From positions 1-51,975 of the forward strand of contig JAABQW010000252.1 in assembly GCA_011391275.1 (NCBI GenBank): DNA of 51,975 nucleotides. Reading direction: 5' to 3'. The DNA is from Betaproteobacteria bacterium. GTDB taxonomy: Bacteria; Pseudomonadota; Gammaproteobacteria; Burkholderiales; Usitatibacteraceae. How positions within the stretch are numbered: position 1 is the stretch's first letter; each line of letters starts with the position of its first letter. Made by a program: the position numbers and the translations under genes. Positions 34,513 through 42,851 of the stretch are shown here, one piece after another. Under the pieces are notes generated by a model that did not search any database, was not told the DNA's origin, and saw nothing but the letters and a program-made list of their open reading frames with translations.

Positions 34513-34572
34513 GGCGAAAGTATTGCACAGGGTTGCCGCCTCCCCGGGGGGCCGGTAACCTGTGCGCACCTT

Positions 34573-35292
34573 ATGCCCACGACCCACGCCTGCCCGAGCT
34601 GCCGGGCGCCCATGGCGAAGCAGCGCTTCGGGCGAAAGCCCCACGGCGAGGTGATCATCGACGTCTGCTGGGACTGCCACGCGCTGTGGTTCGACCAGTA
34701 CGAGAGCACCTCGCTCACGCCGCGCGCCGTCGTCGACCTCTTCCAGCAGATCCACGAGCACCGCGACAAGCCCGCGCGCACGCTGGGCGACCGCCTCGCC
34801 TGCCCGCACTGCAGCTCGAAGCTCGCCCTCACGCAGGACGTGCTGCGCTCCAACCGCTTCACCTACCACCGTTGCACCCGCGGGCACGGCCGCCTCACCA
34901 CCTTCTTCCAGTTCCTGCGCGAGAAGCACTTCGTGCGCTCGCTCACGCCCCTCGAGATCCACGGCCTCAGGGCCACGGTGAAGCAGGTGCGCTGCTCGGG
35001 CTGCGGGGGTTCCGTGGACCTCGCGGCGGACGCCGCGTGCTCCTACTGCCGCTCGCCGATCTCGGTACTCGACGACGACGCGGTCCGCAACGCGCTGGCG
35101 ACGCTGAACGAGGCCGAGCGAAAGCGTGCCTCGATCGATCCCGAAGCGCTGGCCAACGCGTTCGATTCGCTGGTCGGCACGCACAAGAGCCCGCGGGGCA
35201 CCCCCTCGTGGTCGATGCCGGTCAACCATCCGCTGCAAGGCTCGCCCGTCGTCGACCTCCTGGTCGCCGGCATCGGGCGGCTGTTCCGATGA
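34573..35292 (+). CDS. Multi-zinc-ribbon protein, unknown function
   Basis: 239 aa with four Cys pairs: CPSC (7-10) with CWDC, CPHC, CSGC and CSYC, forming two probable zinc ribbons of the TFIIB/TF_Zn type, one at each end of a helical middle (HFVRSLTPLEIHGLRATVKQ). The first ribbon pattern CPSCRAPM...VCWDCHALWFD resembles the zf-TFIIB domain. The C-terminal 70 residues lack Cys and are low-similarity. Probably cytoplasmic; partners unknown. The stop codon overlaps an upstream ATG of the META-domain gene. Confidence 0.85.
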   Translation: MPTTHACPSCRAPMAKQRFGRKPHGEVIIDVCWDCHALWFDQYESTSLTPRAVVDLFQQIHEHRDKPARTLGDRLACPHCSSKLALTQDVLRSNRFTYHRCTRGHGRLTTFFQFLREKHFVRSLTPLEIHGLRATVKQVRCSGCGGSVDLAADAACSYCRSPISVLDDDAVRNALATLNEAERKRASIDPEALANAFDSLVGTHKSPRGTPSWSMPVNHPLQGSPVVDLLVAGIGRLFR

Positions 35293-35306
35293 AAGGGAAG
35301 CGCCCC

Positions 35307-35777
35307 ATGAAGAAATCCAAGCTGTTTCGCGCCGCGGCTCTCGCCGCGGCGTCATTCGCCGCGGCGGCCTGCAACCTGGTGCCCGTGAAGCGCGAGCCTC
35401 CGCCGCTTCCGTTCACGGGCACCAAATGGATGCTCGTGACCGAGCGCCGGGTGACGGGCGAGGCGCCCTGGCTCGAGTTCGGCGACGGGGCGGTGTCGGG
35501 CTTCTCGGGATGCAACCGCATCATGGGCCGCTACCTGCAGGACACCGTGGGCGCCGGCGCCATCGTATTCTCGGCGGTGTCCACGACCAAGCGGATGTGC
35601 GAGGACACGCTCATGGCGGTGGAGGAGCGCATCCTGAACGTGCTTCGCAGTTCGACGAACGTGAGGGTGGTCGTCGACACGCTGCGCATCGACGGCTCGG
35701 CGGGGGCGCTCGACTTCAAGGCCTGGATGCCGCCGCCGCCACCGCCGCCGCCGGGGCAGCCCGCGCCGGCGAAGTGA
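35307..35777 (+). CDS. META-domain (HslJ-like) lipoprotein with polyproline tail
   Basis: 156 aa from the ATG at 35307; an ATG at 35289 overlapping the previous stop is possible but puts six extra residues before the signal. The lipoprotein signal (KLFRAAALAAASFAAAAC) has a fitting Cys. The META domain follows (TKWMLVTERRV, FSGCNRIMGRYLQ, VSTTKRMCEDTLM), as in the heat-inducible HslJ. The tail is eight consecutive prolines, then GQPAPAK. Such a run normally needs EF-P to be translated, and earP-efp lie at 24-26 kb. Confidence 0.88.
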   Translation: MKKSKLFRAAALAAASFAAAACNLVPVKREPPPLPFTGTKWMLVTERRVTGEAPWLEFGDGAVSGFSGCNRIMGRYLQDTVGAGAIVFSAVSTTKRMCEDTLMAVEERILNVLRSSTNVRVVVDTLRIDGSAGALDFKAWMPPPPPPPPGQPAPAK

Positions 35778-35780
35778 CGA

Positions 35781-35800
35781 CGGGCCGCGCGAGCGGCCCG
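35781..35800. terminator. Hairpin between convergent genes
   Basis: An 8-bp perfect stem CGGGCCGC-GCGA-GCGGCCCG with a 4-nt GNRA-type loop, 4 nt after the META-gene stop and 22 nt from the stop of the convergent glycine-zipper gene. There is no T-tract; a T-less terminator serving both strands is plausible. Confidence 0.4.
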
Positions 35801-35822
35801 AATGCCCGCCCGGGAAGGCGCC

Positions 35823-36683
35823 CTAGTTGCCGACGATCTTCCCGTTCTCGATCCTGACCTTGTCGCCCGCGCGCCAGGACGGCTCCGTGCTGTAGCGCAC
35901 CACCTTGCTCGACCCGTCATCGAGGCGCACGCGCACGTCCCACGCGGCGGTGGTGCCCCGGTTCTTCTCGACCTCGTTGCCGAGGAATGCGCCACCGACC
36001 GCACCCGCGACGGTGGCCACGTCCTTGCCGCGTCCTCCGCCCACCTGGTGGCCGAGCACGCCGCCGACGATGCCGCCGAGGACGGCGCCGGCGCCGCTGC
36101 TCTCGCCCTTCTTCTCGATCGCGACGACCTCGCTCACCGTGCCGCAGTCGCGGCAGATTCTCGGCGCCGGCACGGGCGCGGGAACGGCCACCGGCGGCGG
36201 CGCGCCCGGGGAATACGCCGGGGCGCTGTTCGCGTAGCTGGGCATCGAGGGAGCGGGCCGGGCGGGAGCCGGTGACGCCTGCACGGGCGCGGGTGCCGGC
36301 GCGGGCCTGGCGACCTGCGGCCCGGGTGCTGCGGGACGCGCCTGCACGGGGGCGGGCGGCGGGATGGGTTCGGTGGCGGCGGGGGCCGGAGCCGGAACGG
36401 CGGCCACGGGAGCCGGGTCGGCCTGCATGGCCGGCGCGGGAGCGGGTGCCGGGGCAGGGGCGGGCGCCGGGGGAACCACGGCATCGGGAACGATGCCCGC
36501 CTGCTGCGCGGGCGTGGCCATGCTCACGGGCGTGGCGGGGCCCGCCGGGGCCTCGCCGGGCAGGAGGCCCAGGTAGGACGCGGCACCGGCGGCGCCGAAG
36601 ACGACGACGGCAATGGCGCCGACCACGAGGCCCGGGTGGGGGCCCGACTTCGTGACGGCGCCGTTGGGGGCGGAAGAGCTCAT
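35823..36683 (-). CDS. Glycine-zipper 2TM protein with Pro/Ala-rich linker
   Basis: 286 aa from an ATG with AGGAGA upstream. One N-terminal membrane segment (LVVGAIAVVVFGAAGAASYL) is followed by about 120 residues of Pro/Ala repeats (PAPAPAPAPAPA), a likely periplasmic spacer. Then CRDCGTVSEVVAIEKKGE and the glycine-zipper pair (GAVLGGIVGGVLGHQVGGG, then VAGAVGGAFLGNEVE), as in Rickettsia 17-kDa antigen/SlyB proteins. The C-terminus is a short beta domain (WDVRVRLDDGSSKVV). Envelope role likely. The linker is low-complexity DNA and also depends on smooth proline translation. Confidence 0.88.
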   Translation of the reverse strand: MSSSAPNGAVTKSGPHPGLVVGAIAVVVFGAAGAASYLGLLPGEAPAGPATPVSMATPAQQAGIVPDAVVPPAPAPAPAPAPAPAMQADPAPVAAVPAPAPAATEPIPPPAPVQARPAAPGPQVARPAPAPAPVQASPAPARPAPSMPSYANSAPAYSPGAPPPVAVPAPVPAPRICRDCGTVSEVVAIEKKGESSGAGAVLGGIVGGVLGHQVGGGRGKDVATVAGAVGGAFLGNEVEKNRGTTAAWDVRVRLDDGSSKVVRYSTEPSWRAGDKVRIENGKIVGN

Positions 36684-36771
36684 CGGGATTCTCCTGTTGG
36701 CATCCGCGCCGCGATCCGGCGGCGCATCCGCCAACGATAACGCCGCGCGCGGCAGTTGCGTTGACGCCCGT

Positions 36772-38676
36772 TCAGATGTCCACGTGCGTGCCGAGTTCCA
36801 CGACGCGGTTGATCGGGATGTTGAAGAAGTCGGTGGCGCGCGTGGCGTTGCGGCTCATCCACGCGAAGAGATGGTCGCGCCAGGTCGCCATGCCCTTTCG
36901 CTCGCCGGCGACGATCGTCTCGTGCGACAGGAAGTACGAGGTCTCCATCGGCTCGAAGGCGAGGCCGTACTGCTGCCGGCAGGACTCGAGGATCTGCCCG
37001 ATGTCCGGGTGTTCCTTGAACCCGTACCACGCCTCCATCTGCCAGAAGCCGTCGCGCAGGCGCTTGAGCTGCACGCGGTCCTCCACCGGCACGATGGGCA
37101 CGTCGTGCGTCACCACGGTGAGGAACACCACCCGCTCGTGCAGCACCTTGTTGTGCTTCAGGTTGTGCAGCAACGCGTGCGGCACCTTGTCGGGCGTGCT
37201 GGTCATGAAGATCGCCGTCCCGGGCACCGCCTGCGGGGGGCTCACGGCGAGCGCGTCGAGGAAAGGCTCGAGCGGAATGCCTTCCTCGCTCATGCGCCGC
37301 ATGAGGAGCAGGCGCCCGCGCTTCCAGGTGACGAGCAGCGTGAAGCAGCCCGCCCCGATGAGCAGCGGGAACCAGCCGCCGGAGAGGAACTTGGCCGCGT
37401 TGGAAGCGAAGAACGCGAAGTCGATGAGGAGCATCGAGCCCAGCACGCCGAAGGTGGCGAGCGGCGGCCACTTCCAGATCCGGTGCGCCACCACCATCGC
37501 CAGCGCGCACTCGATCACCATCGTGGCCGACACGGCGATGCCGTACGCGTTGGCCAGGCTGCCGGAGGACTTGAAGCCGAGCACGAGCAGGATCACGGCG
37601 GCGAAGAGCGTCCAGTTGATGAAGGGCACGTACACCTGCCCGATCTGGCGGTCGGAGGTGTGCAGGATCTCGAGGCGCGGGATGTAGCCCAGGTGGATGG
37701 CCTGCCGCGTGATCGAGAACGCGCCCGAGATCACCGCCTGGGAGGCGATCACCGTCGCGGCGGTGGCGAGCGCCACCATCGGCAGCAGCGCCCAGGACGG
37801 CAGCATCAGGTAGAAGGGGTTCTTCACGGCCGCGGGGTTGGCGAGCACGAACGCGCCCTGGCCGTAGTAGTTGATGAGCAGCGCCGGCATCACGAGGCCG
37901 AACCAGGCGATGCGGATGGGGCGCTTGCCGAAGTGGCCCATGTCCGCGTAGAGCGCCTCGCCGCCGGTGAGGACGAGGAAGACGGCGCCCAGGACGAAGA
38001 AGCCGGGCCCCGGGTTCGCCACGAGGAAGACGACCGCCTGCGCCGGGTTGAGCGCCTCGACGATGTCCGGATGGTCGCCGATGCGCGAGAGGCCCGCGAT
38101 GGCGATGGCCACGAACCAGGCCACGGTGACCGGGCCGAAGAAGGTGCCCACGCTCGCCGTGCCGTGGCGCTGGATCAGGAAGAGCCCGGTCAGGATCACG
38201 AGCGTGATCGGGATCACCCAGCGCGCGAAGAGCGGCGTGGCGATCTCCAGCCCCTCGACGGCGGAAAGGACCGAGATCGCCGGCGTGATCATGCTGTCGC
38301 CGTAGAACATCGCCGCCCCGAAGATGCCCAGCGTGATGACGTACCACCGCTTCTTCGGCTCGTGGTGCAGGCCGCGCAGCGCGAGCGCCAGCAGGGCGAG
38401 GATCCCGCCTTCGCCGTCGTTGTCGGCGCGCATCATCACCGAGAGGTACTTCCAGGCGACGACCCACGCCATCGACCAGGTGATGAGCGAGAGCAGGCCC
38501 TTCACGTTCTCCGGGGTCGGCGCGATGCCGTGCTCCGGGTTGAAGCACTCCTTGAGCGCGTAGAGGGGGCTCGTGCCGATGTCGCCGAAGACGACGCCGA
38601 CGGCGCCGAGCGCGAGCGCGGCCACCGAGGCGCGTGGCGCGAGCGAGGGCGAAGCGGGGGAGGACGGGGAACTCAT
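36772..38676 (-). CDS. kup: Low-affinity potassium transporter Kup
   Basis: 634 aa, the standard Kup length, starting at MSSPSS with a GGGAGC ribosome site. About 12 membrane helices fill the first 440 residues and a cytoplasmic domain the rest. Signature segments are present: GVVFGDIGTSPLYALKE, DNDGEGGILALLAL, GGEALYADMGHFG. It takes up potassium with protons and matters at low pH or high osmolarity. Monocistronic; a 26-bp palindrome lies 90 nt upstream of its start, between it and the divergent DUF5916 gene. Confidence 0.97.
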   Translation of the reverse strand: MSSPSSPASPSLAPRASVAALALGAVGVVFGDIGTSPLYALKECFNPEHGIAPTPENVKGLLSLITWSMAWVVAWKYLSVMMRADNDGEGGILALLALALRGLHHEPKKRWYVITLGIFGAAMFYGDSMITPAISVLSAVEGLEIATPLFARWVIPITLVILTGLFLIQRHGTASVGTFFGPVTVAWFVAIAIAGLSRIGDHPDIVEALNPAQAVVFLVANPGPGFFVLGAVFLVLTGGEALYADMGHFGKRPIRIAWFGLVMPALLINYYGQGAFVLANPAAVKNPFYLMLPSWALLPMVALATAATVIASQAVISGAFSITRQAIHLGYIPRLEILHTSDRQIGQVYVPFINWTLFAAVILLVLGFKSSGSLANAYGIAVSATMVIECALAMVVAHRIWKWPPLATFGVLGSMLLIDFAFFASNAAKFLSGGWFPLLIGAGCFTLLVTWKRGRLLLMRRMSEEGIPLEPFLDALAVSPPQAVPGTAIFMTSTPDKVPHALLHNLKHNKVLHERVVFLTVVTHDVPIVPVEDRVQLKRLRDGFWQMEAWYGFKEHPDIGQILESCRQQYGLAFEPMETSYFLSHETIVAGERKGMATWRDHLFAWMSRNATRATDFFNIPINRVVELGTHVDI

Positions 38677-38765
38677 GCGAAGCTCCCGCGCCGGACGGGA
38701 TTCCCGGCGCAAGTGCGGCGGGACTATACGCCGCCTTGCTGCACTGCACAACGCAGGCCTTGCCG

Positions 38766-38791
38766 CGAACCCGGTTCGCGAACCGGGTTCG
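38766..38791. promoter_or_regulatory. 26-bp perfect palindrome between kup and the DUF5916 gene
   Basis: A perfect palindrome made of CGAACCCGGTTCG followed by CGAACCGGGTTCG. It lies in the 190-nt divergent region, 90 nt from the kup start and 76 nt from the DUF5916 start, followed by TTTT on the plus strand. It could be a tandem regulator site, a REP-type unit, or a hairpin (11-bp stem, 4-nt loop). Nothing else clear is seen in the gap. Confidence 0.6.
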
Positions 38792-38866
38792 GTTTTCCAG
38801 TCGCAGGGGGTTGTTGGACGCGCCCGCTCCCTATACCCTGCGCACACCCCACAAATACCTGAAAAC

Positions 38867-41098
38867 ATGAAGTTAATTCGATCGGCGGCCATCCTCCTAG
38901 CGCTCCTCGTCCCGTTCGCGTCCCCGGGCTGGGCGATCGAGGCCTACCGGCTGGCACCCGGCGAGAGGATCGCGCTCGACGGCAACCTGGAGGACGCCGC
39001 GTGGGCGAGGGCGCCGCTCCTCGACCGCTTCTACGAGATCTCGCCGCGCGACCAGGTGGATGCCGCGGTGCGAAGCGAGGCGCGCTTCGCCTACGACGGG
39101 CACGCGCTCTACGTCGCCTTCCGCGCCTACGACCCGAACCCCGCCGACATCCGCGCGCCCTTCGCGCGCCGCGACAACGTCTTCTCCGACCAGGACCTCG
39201 TCGCGCTCGCGATCGACCCCGTGGGCCAGCGCAAGTTCGCGCACCTCTTCCGCGCCAACCCGCGCGGCGCGGTCGCCGACGGGCTCTACAACGAGGACAC
39301 CGGCAACGAGGACTTCTCGCCCGACTTCGAGTTCGACGTGGCGACCGCGCGCTTCGCGGGCGGCTGGACGGCGGAATTCCGCATCCCGTTCTCGTCGCTT
39401 CGCTACACCGACGCGCCGTTGCAGTCGTGGAGCGTGCTGGTGTTCCGCAACTACCCGCGCGACCAGCGCTACCGCATCGCCTCGAGCCCGCTCGCGCGCG
39501 ACTCGAGCTGCCTGCTGTGCATGAACCTGCCGCTCACCGGACTCGACAACCTGCCGCCCGCGCGCCACCTCGCGATCACGCCGCAGCTCACGCTGCGCAG
39601 CACCACCGACCAGCAGGGCGACGGCCCGCGGGCGCGCGAGAACGATGTCGTGGCTAGCCTCGACTTCAAGTGGCGGCCGCGCGCCGACGTGGTGGTCGAC
39701 GCGACGCTCAACCCCGACTTCTCGCAGGTGGAGCTGGACACGCCGCAGCTCGCGGCCAACACGCAGTTCGCGCTGTTCAACCCCGAGAAGCGGCCGTTCT
39801 TCCTGGAGGGCGCGGACATCCTGCAGTCGCCCACCAACGCGATCTACACGCGCACCGTCACCGACCCGGCCTGGGGCGCGAGGGCGACGCGGCGCAGCGA
39901 GGGGCTCGAGTACACGCTCCTCACCTCGAGCGACGACGGCGGCGGGCTCGTGCTGCTGCCCGGCACCTACGGAACGCAGTACGCGAGCCAGGACCGCCGC
40001 TCGCAGGCCACTGCCGGGCGCCTGCGCGCGCAGGTCGGCCGCGCCGCCGCGGGGTTTGTCCTCACCGACCGGACCTACGAGGGAGGCGGCTACAACCGCG
40101 TCGCCGGCCCGGACGTCGTGTGGTGGTCGGGCAGGCACGAGAGCCGCATCCGCGCGCAGTACCTGCAGTCGTGGACCACGGCGCAACCCGATTCGCGGGG
40201 CGGCCTCTCGGAGGGGCCGCGCACCGCGGGGCGCCTGGCCCGCGTGGACTACAGCCACAACGGCAAGGCGTGGCGCGAGTACCTCGTGGTCGAGGACTCG
40301 GGCAGCGACTTCCGCGCGGACAACGGCTTCTACGGCCAGAACGGCTACCGGACGGTCTACAACGAGACGCAGCACCGGTTCCTGGATGCCTGGGGATTCA
40401 ACGAGGTCTCCCCCTACCTCAACGCCGAGTACAAGCGCGACCGCGACGGCGAGGTGATCTACCAGCAGAACAACCTCGGCGTCCAGCTCGGCCTGCCGCG
40501 GGCCACCAACGTCTGGCTCGAGTGGCGCCCCAACAACCTCGTGGCGGTCCGCGAAGGCGGGGGGCTCAGGAAGCGCGACCAGCTCTACGCCGGCATCGAG
40601 AGCAACCCGGCGGGCTGGTTCTCGCGGCTCTACTCCGAGATCGCGTGGGGCGACCGGGTGGACGTCGCCAACAACCGCGTCGGGCGGGGAATGTACTTCG
40701 GCCTGCAGGCCAACGTGCGCCCGCACCAGCGCGCGGAGCTGGAGTACCGCATCGACAACGACTTCATCGATTCGCTCGAGACGGTGGAGGGCTCGGAGCG
40801 CATCATCGCCCAGCGCGCGCAGCAGGTCCTCGCGATCTGGCACTTCACGGCGCGCGACAGCCTGCGCGCGATCTGGCAGGCGAGCTGGGTGAAGCGGGCC
40901 GCCTCGCTATGGGAGGAGCCGGTCTCGCACCGCGAGAAGTCGGACACGCTCTCCGTGGTGTACGGCCACCGGCGGGGCATCGGCTTCACGGTCTACGTGG
41001 GCGCGACGGTCGGGAGAAGCCTGGATGCCGACACGGGCAACAGGCGCCGCCAGTCCGAGGTGTTCGCGAAGGGGTCGTGGACCTTCGACGTGCTCTAG
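38867..41098 (+). CDS. DUF5916 outer-membrane protein with CBM9-like domain
   Basis: 743 aa. The signal peptide ends near GWAIEA. Residues about 25-225 form a carbohydrate-binding family 9-like domain (LDGNLEDAAWARAP, FAYDGHALYVAFRAYD, WTAEFRIPFSSLRY). Residues about 240-743 match DUF5916, a beta-strand-rich domain that ends with aromatic KGSWTFDVL, as expected for an outer-membrane beta-barrel. The segment FNPEKRPFFLEGADIL is a strong family marker. Transport of a ligand across the outer membrane is possible; no pathway genes are adjacent. Confidence 0.9.
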   Translation: MKLIRSAAILLALLVPFASPGWAIEAYRLAPGERIALDGNLEDAAWARAPLLDRFYEISPRDQVDAAVRSEARFAYDGHALYVAFRAYDPNPADIRAPFARRDNVFSDQDLVALAIDPVGQRKFAHLFRANPRGAVADGLYNEDTGNEDFSPDFEFDVATARFAGGWTAEFRIPFSSLRYTDAPLQSWSVLVFRNYPRDQRYRIASSPLARDSSCLLCMNLPLTGLDNLPPARHLAITPQLTLRSTTDQQGDGPRARENDVVASLDFKWRPRADVVVDATLNPDFSQVELDTPQLAANTQFALFNPEKRPFFLEGADILQSPTNAIYTRTVTDPAWGARATRRSEGLEYTLLTSSDDGGGLVLLPGTYGTQYASQDRRSQATAGRLRAQVGRAAAGFVLTDRTYEGGGYNRVAGPDVVWWSGRHESRIRAQYLQSWTTAQPDSRGGLSEGPRTAGRLARVDYSHNGKAWREYLVVEDSGSDFRADNGFYGQNGYRTVYNETQHRFLDAWGFNEVSPYLNAEYKRDRDGEVIYQQNNLGVQLGLPRATNVWLEWRPNNLVAVREGGGLRKRDQLYAGIESNPAGWFSRLYSEIAWGDRVDVANNRVGRGMYFGLQANVRPHQRAELEYRIDNDFIDSLETVEGSERIIAQRAQQVLAIWHFTARDSLRAIWQASWVKRAASLWEEPVSHREKSDTLSVVYGHRRGIGFTVYVGATVGRSLDADTGNRRRQSEVFAKGSWTFDVL

Positions 41099-41103
41099 GC
41101 GCC

Positions 41104-41721
41104 TTACGCCACGTAGAGCAGGATGGCCACGTAGTGCGCGGCGCTGCCGGCCAGCACGAAGAGGTGCCAGATGCCGTGGAAGTGCCGGAAGCGCTTGTCG
41201 AACAGGTAGAAGACGACGCCGATGGTGTAGATCGCGCCGCCCGCCAGCATCAGCGCGAAGCCCGGCCAGGAGAGCGCCCGGATGAGCGGCACCACTGCCA
41301 CGAGCGCCACCCAGCCCATGAGCAGGTAGATCGCGAGCGACAGGAAGCGCGCGCCCTTCGCGAACCAGATCTCCTGGGCGATCCCCAGCAGCGCGAGGCC
41401 CCACACCACGCCGAAGAGCGTCCAACCCCAGGGCCCGTTGAGGGTCACCAGCGTGAACGGCGTATAGGTGCCCGCGATCAGGAGGTAGATCGCCGCGTGG
41501 TCGAGCTTGCGAAAGATGCCCTTCGCGCGCCCGCGCGTGGAGTGGTACAGCGTGGAGGAAAGGTAGAGGAAGAAGAGCGTGGCGCCGTAGATCGAGAAGC
41601 TCACGATCCGCCACGGGTCGCCCTTGAGGGCGCCGATCACGATGAGCACGACCGCCCCGCCCAGCGCGAGGAACGCCCCGGCGAGGTGGGTCAGGCCGTT
41701 GAATCGCTCGCCGTGGTACAT
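41104..41721 (-). CDS. trhA: Haemolysin-III/PAQR family membrane protein TrhA
   Basis: 205 aa with seven hydrophobic segments. Family signatures are present: ERFNGLTHLAGAFLALGG, the STLYHS motif, KLDHAAIYLLIAGTYTPF and FRHFHGIWHLFVL; the conserved Ser/His/Asp/His residues form a metal site in PAQR proteins. The name haemolysin III is historical; bacterial members are mostly linked to membrane energetics and lipid homeostasis. The stop lies 5 nt from the convergent DUF5916 stop. Confidence 0.93.
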   Translation of the reverse strand: MYHGERFNGLTHLAGAFLALGGAVVLIVIGALKGDPWRIVSFSIYGATLFFLYLSSTLYHSTRGRAKGIFRKLDHAAIYLLIAGTYTPFTLVTLNGPWGWTLFGVVWGLALLGIAQEIWFAKGARFLSLAIYLLMGWVALVAVVPLIRALSWPGFALMLAGGAIYTIGVVFYLFDKRFRHFHGIWHLFVLAGSAAHYVAILLYVA

Positions 41722-41755
41722 CTCGGGAGGGGCCCGGGGAGGCCGGGGGGCGGCC

Positions 41756-41917
41756 TCAGGCGGGCGGCGTCTCGGACTCGGGGTTCGGGGCGGGCTCGCC
41801 GCCTTCGCCGTCCTTCGCCTGCTTGTTCTGCATCTTGCGCTGGAGCTTCTCTTCCTTCTTGCGCTTCTGCTCCAGTTCGCGCTTGCGCTTCTCGAATGCG
41901 TAGTTGGGTTTGGCCAA
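41756..41917 (-). CDS. Very small Lys/Arg-rich protein, conserved type, unknown function
   Basis: 53 aa from a TTG start with AAGGAG nine bases before it; an upstream ATG at 41962 would add 15 residues but has a poorer context. The protein starts LAKPNYAFEKRKRELEQK and is a single highly charged helix ending in an acidic, Pro-rich tail. I recall similar short AKPNYxFEKR proteins in other proteobacteria. Basic-helix composition suggests RNA or ribosome binding (inference). Confidence 0.7.
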   Translation of the reverse strand: MAKPNYAFEKRKRELEQKRKKEEKLQRKMQNKQAKDGEGGEPAPNPESETPPA

Positions 41918-42008
41918 GATCGTGCGCTCCTTCCGGGGGTTCGGATCCGGGCATTGTCCCATGCCCGGCGGCCCGGCGGTTGCTCCGGCTCAACCGGGCA
42001 CCGGTCGG

Positions 42009-42851
42009 CTAGCCGGGCTCCCCGTCCTCCAGGAGGGCCGCGAACCCCTCGCGGTAAGTGGGGTAGAGGAAGCGGAAGCCCTCGCCGCGCAGTCGCGCGC
42101 TGGAAATGCGCTTGTTGCCGCCGCGCTGGAGGACCTGGGCGGAGTCCTCGCCGACGGGGGGAGGTGCGAGGCCCAGCCGGTCCGCGATCCACGCCAGGAT
42201 CTCGCCCATCGGCGTGGGCGCCTCGTCGCTTCCGAGGTAGAGCGGCTGGACGACGGGGCCTTCCACCAGGTGGACGATCGCGCGCGCGCAGTCGTCGCGG
42301 TGGATGCGGTTGGTGACGGCGGCGCGGGACTTCGCCGACACTGGCGCCCCCGAGCGGACCATGCGGATCAGCCGGTCGCGCCCCGGGCCGTAGATCCCGG
42401 AGAAGCGGATGGTCGCGGACTCGACCGGCGCGCGGGCCAGCGACGCCTCGCCCTCGAGGATCAGCCTGCCCGAGAAGCCCAAGGGGGCCGCGGGCGAGGC
42501 CTCGTCCACGACGCTGCCGTCGTCCTGGCCGAAGACGCCGGTGGAGGAGACGAAGATGACCCGGCGGGCCGACCCCGCGGCGGCCGCGGCCGCGACGCGA
42601 GCCAGCCCGTCCACGTAGGCGGCCCGGTAGGCTTCCTCGGTGAAGCCGTCCGCGGACACGCAGTAGACGACGCAGTCGGCCTCGCGAAGGGAGGCCGGGT
42701 AGGTTTCGGGTCGCAGCACGTCCATGGCGTGGGAGCGCGGCTCGCCGCGGGGCGTGCGCCGGCCGATGTCCACGACGTGCCCGGCCCGCGCGAGGAGTGC
42801 GGCGGCCACGGCGCCCACGTAGCCCGCGCCGGCGATGAACACCTTCGCCAT
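42009..42851 (-). CDS. NAD-dependent epimerase/dehydratase-like SDR protein (YeeZ-like)
   Basis: 280 aa. Rossmann motif GAGYVGAVAA at the N-terminus (residues 8-17), then ADCVVYCVSADG, a VFVSSTG-type strand (RRVIFVSSTGVFG) and RFSGIYGPGRDRL. In place of the classical YxxxK the sequence has SGRLILEGE, so catalysis as a standard epimerase is doubtful; YeeZ-type proteins share this. The start overlaps the stop of the O-methyltransferase gene (ATGA), so both are translated from one mRNA. Confidence 0.87.
   Translation of the reverse strand: MAKVFIAGAGYVGAVAAALLARAGHVVDIGRRTPRGEPRSHAMDVLRPETYPASLREADCVVYCVSADGFTEEAYRAAYVDGLARVAAAAAAGSARRVIFVSSTGVFGQDDGSVVDEASPAAPLGFSGRLILEGEASLARAPVESATIRFSGIYGPGRDRLIRMVRSGAPVSAKSRAAVTNRIHRDDCARAIVHLVEGPVVQPLYLGSDEAPTPMGEILAWIADRLGLAPPPVGEDSAQVLQRGGNKRISSARLRGEGFRFLYPTYREGFAALLEDGEPG

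Noticed and set aside
36240-36480. Possible tandem DNA repeat
   Set aside because: It is the coding sequence of a Pro/Ala-rich linker; the repeat is at protein level with degenerate codons.
36613-38862. A 749-codon plus-strand frame opposite kup
   Set aside because: Antisense shadow with His/Arg/Glu repeats; Kup on the other strand is full length.
41104-41721. Haemolysin/toxin function
   Set aside because: The family name is historical; PAQR/TrhA proteins are housekeeping membrane proteins.
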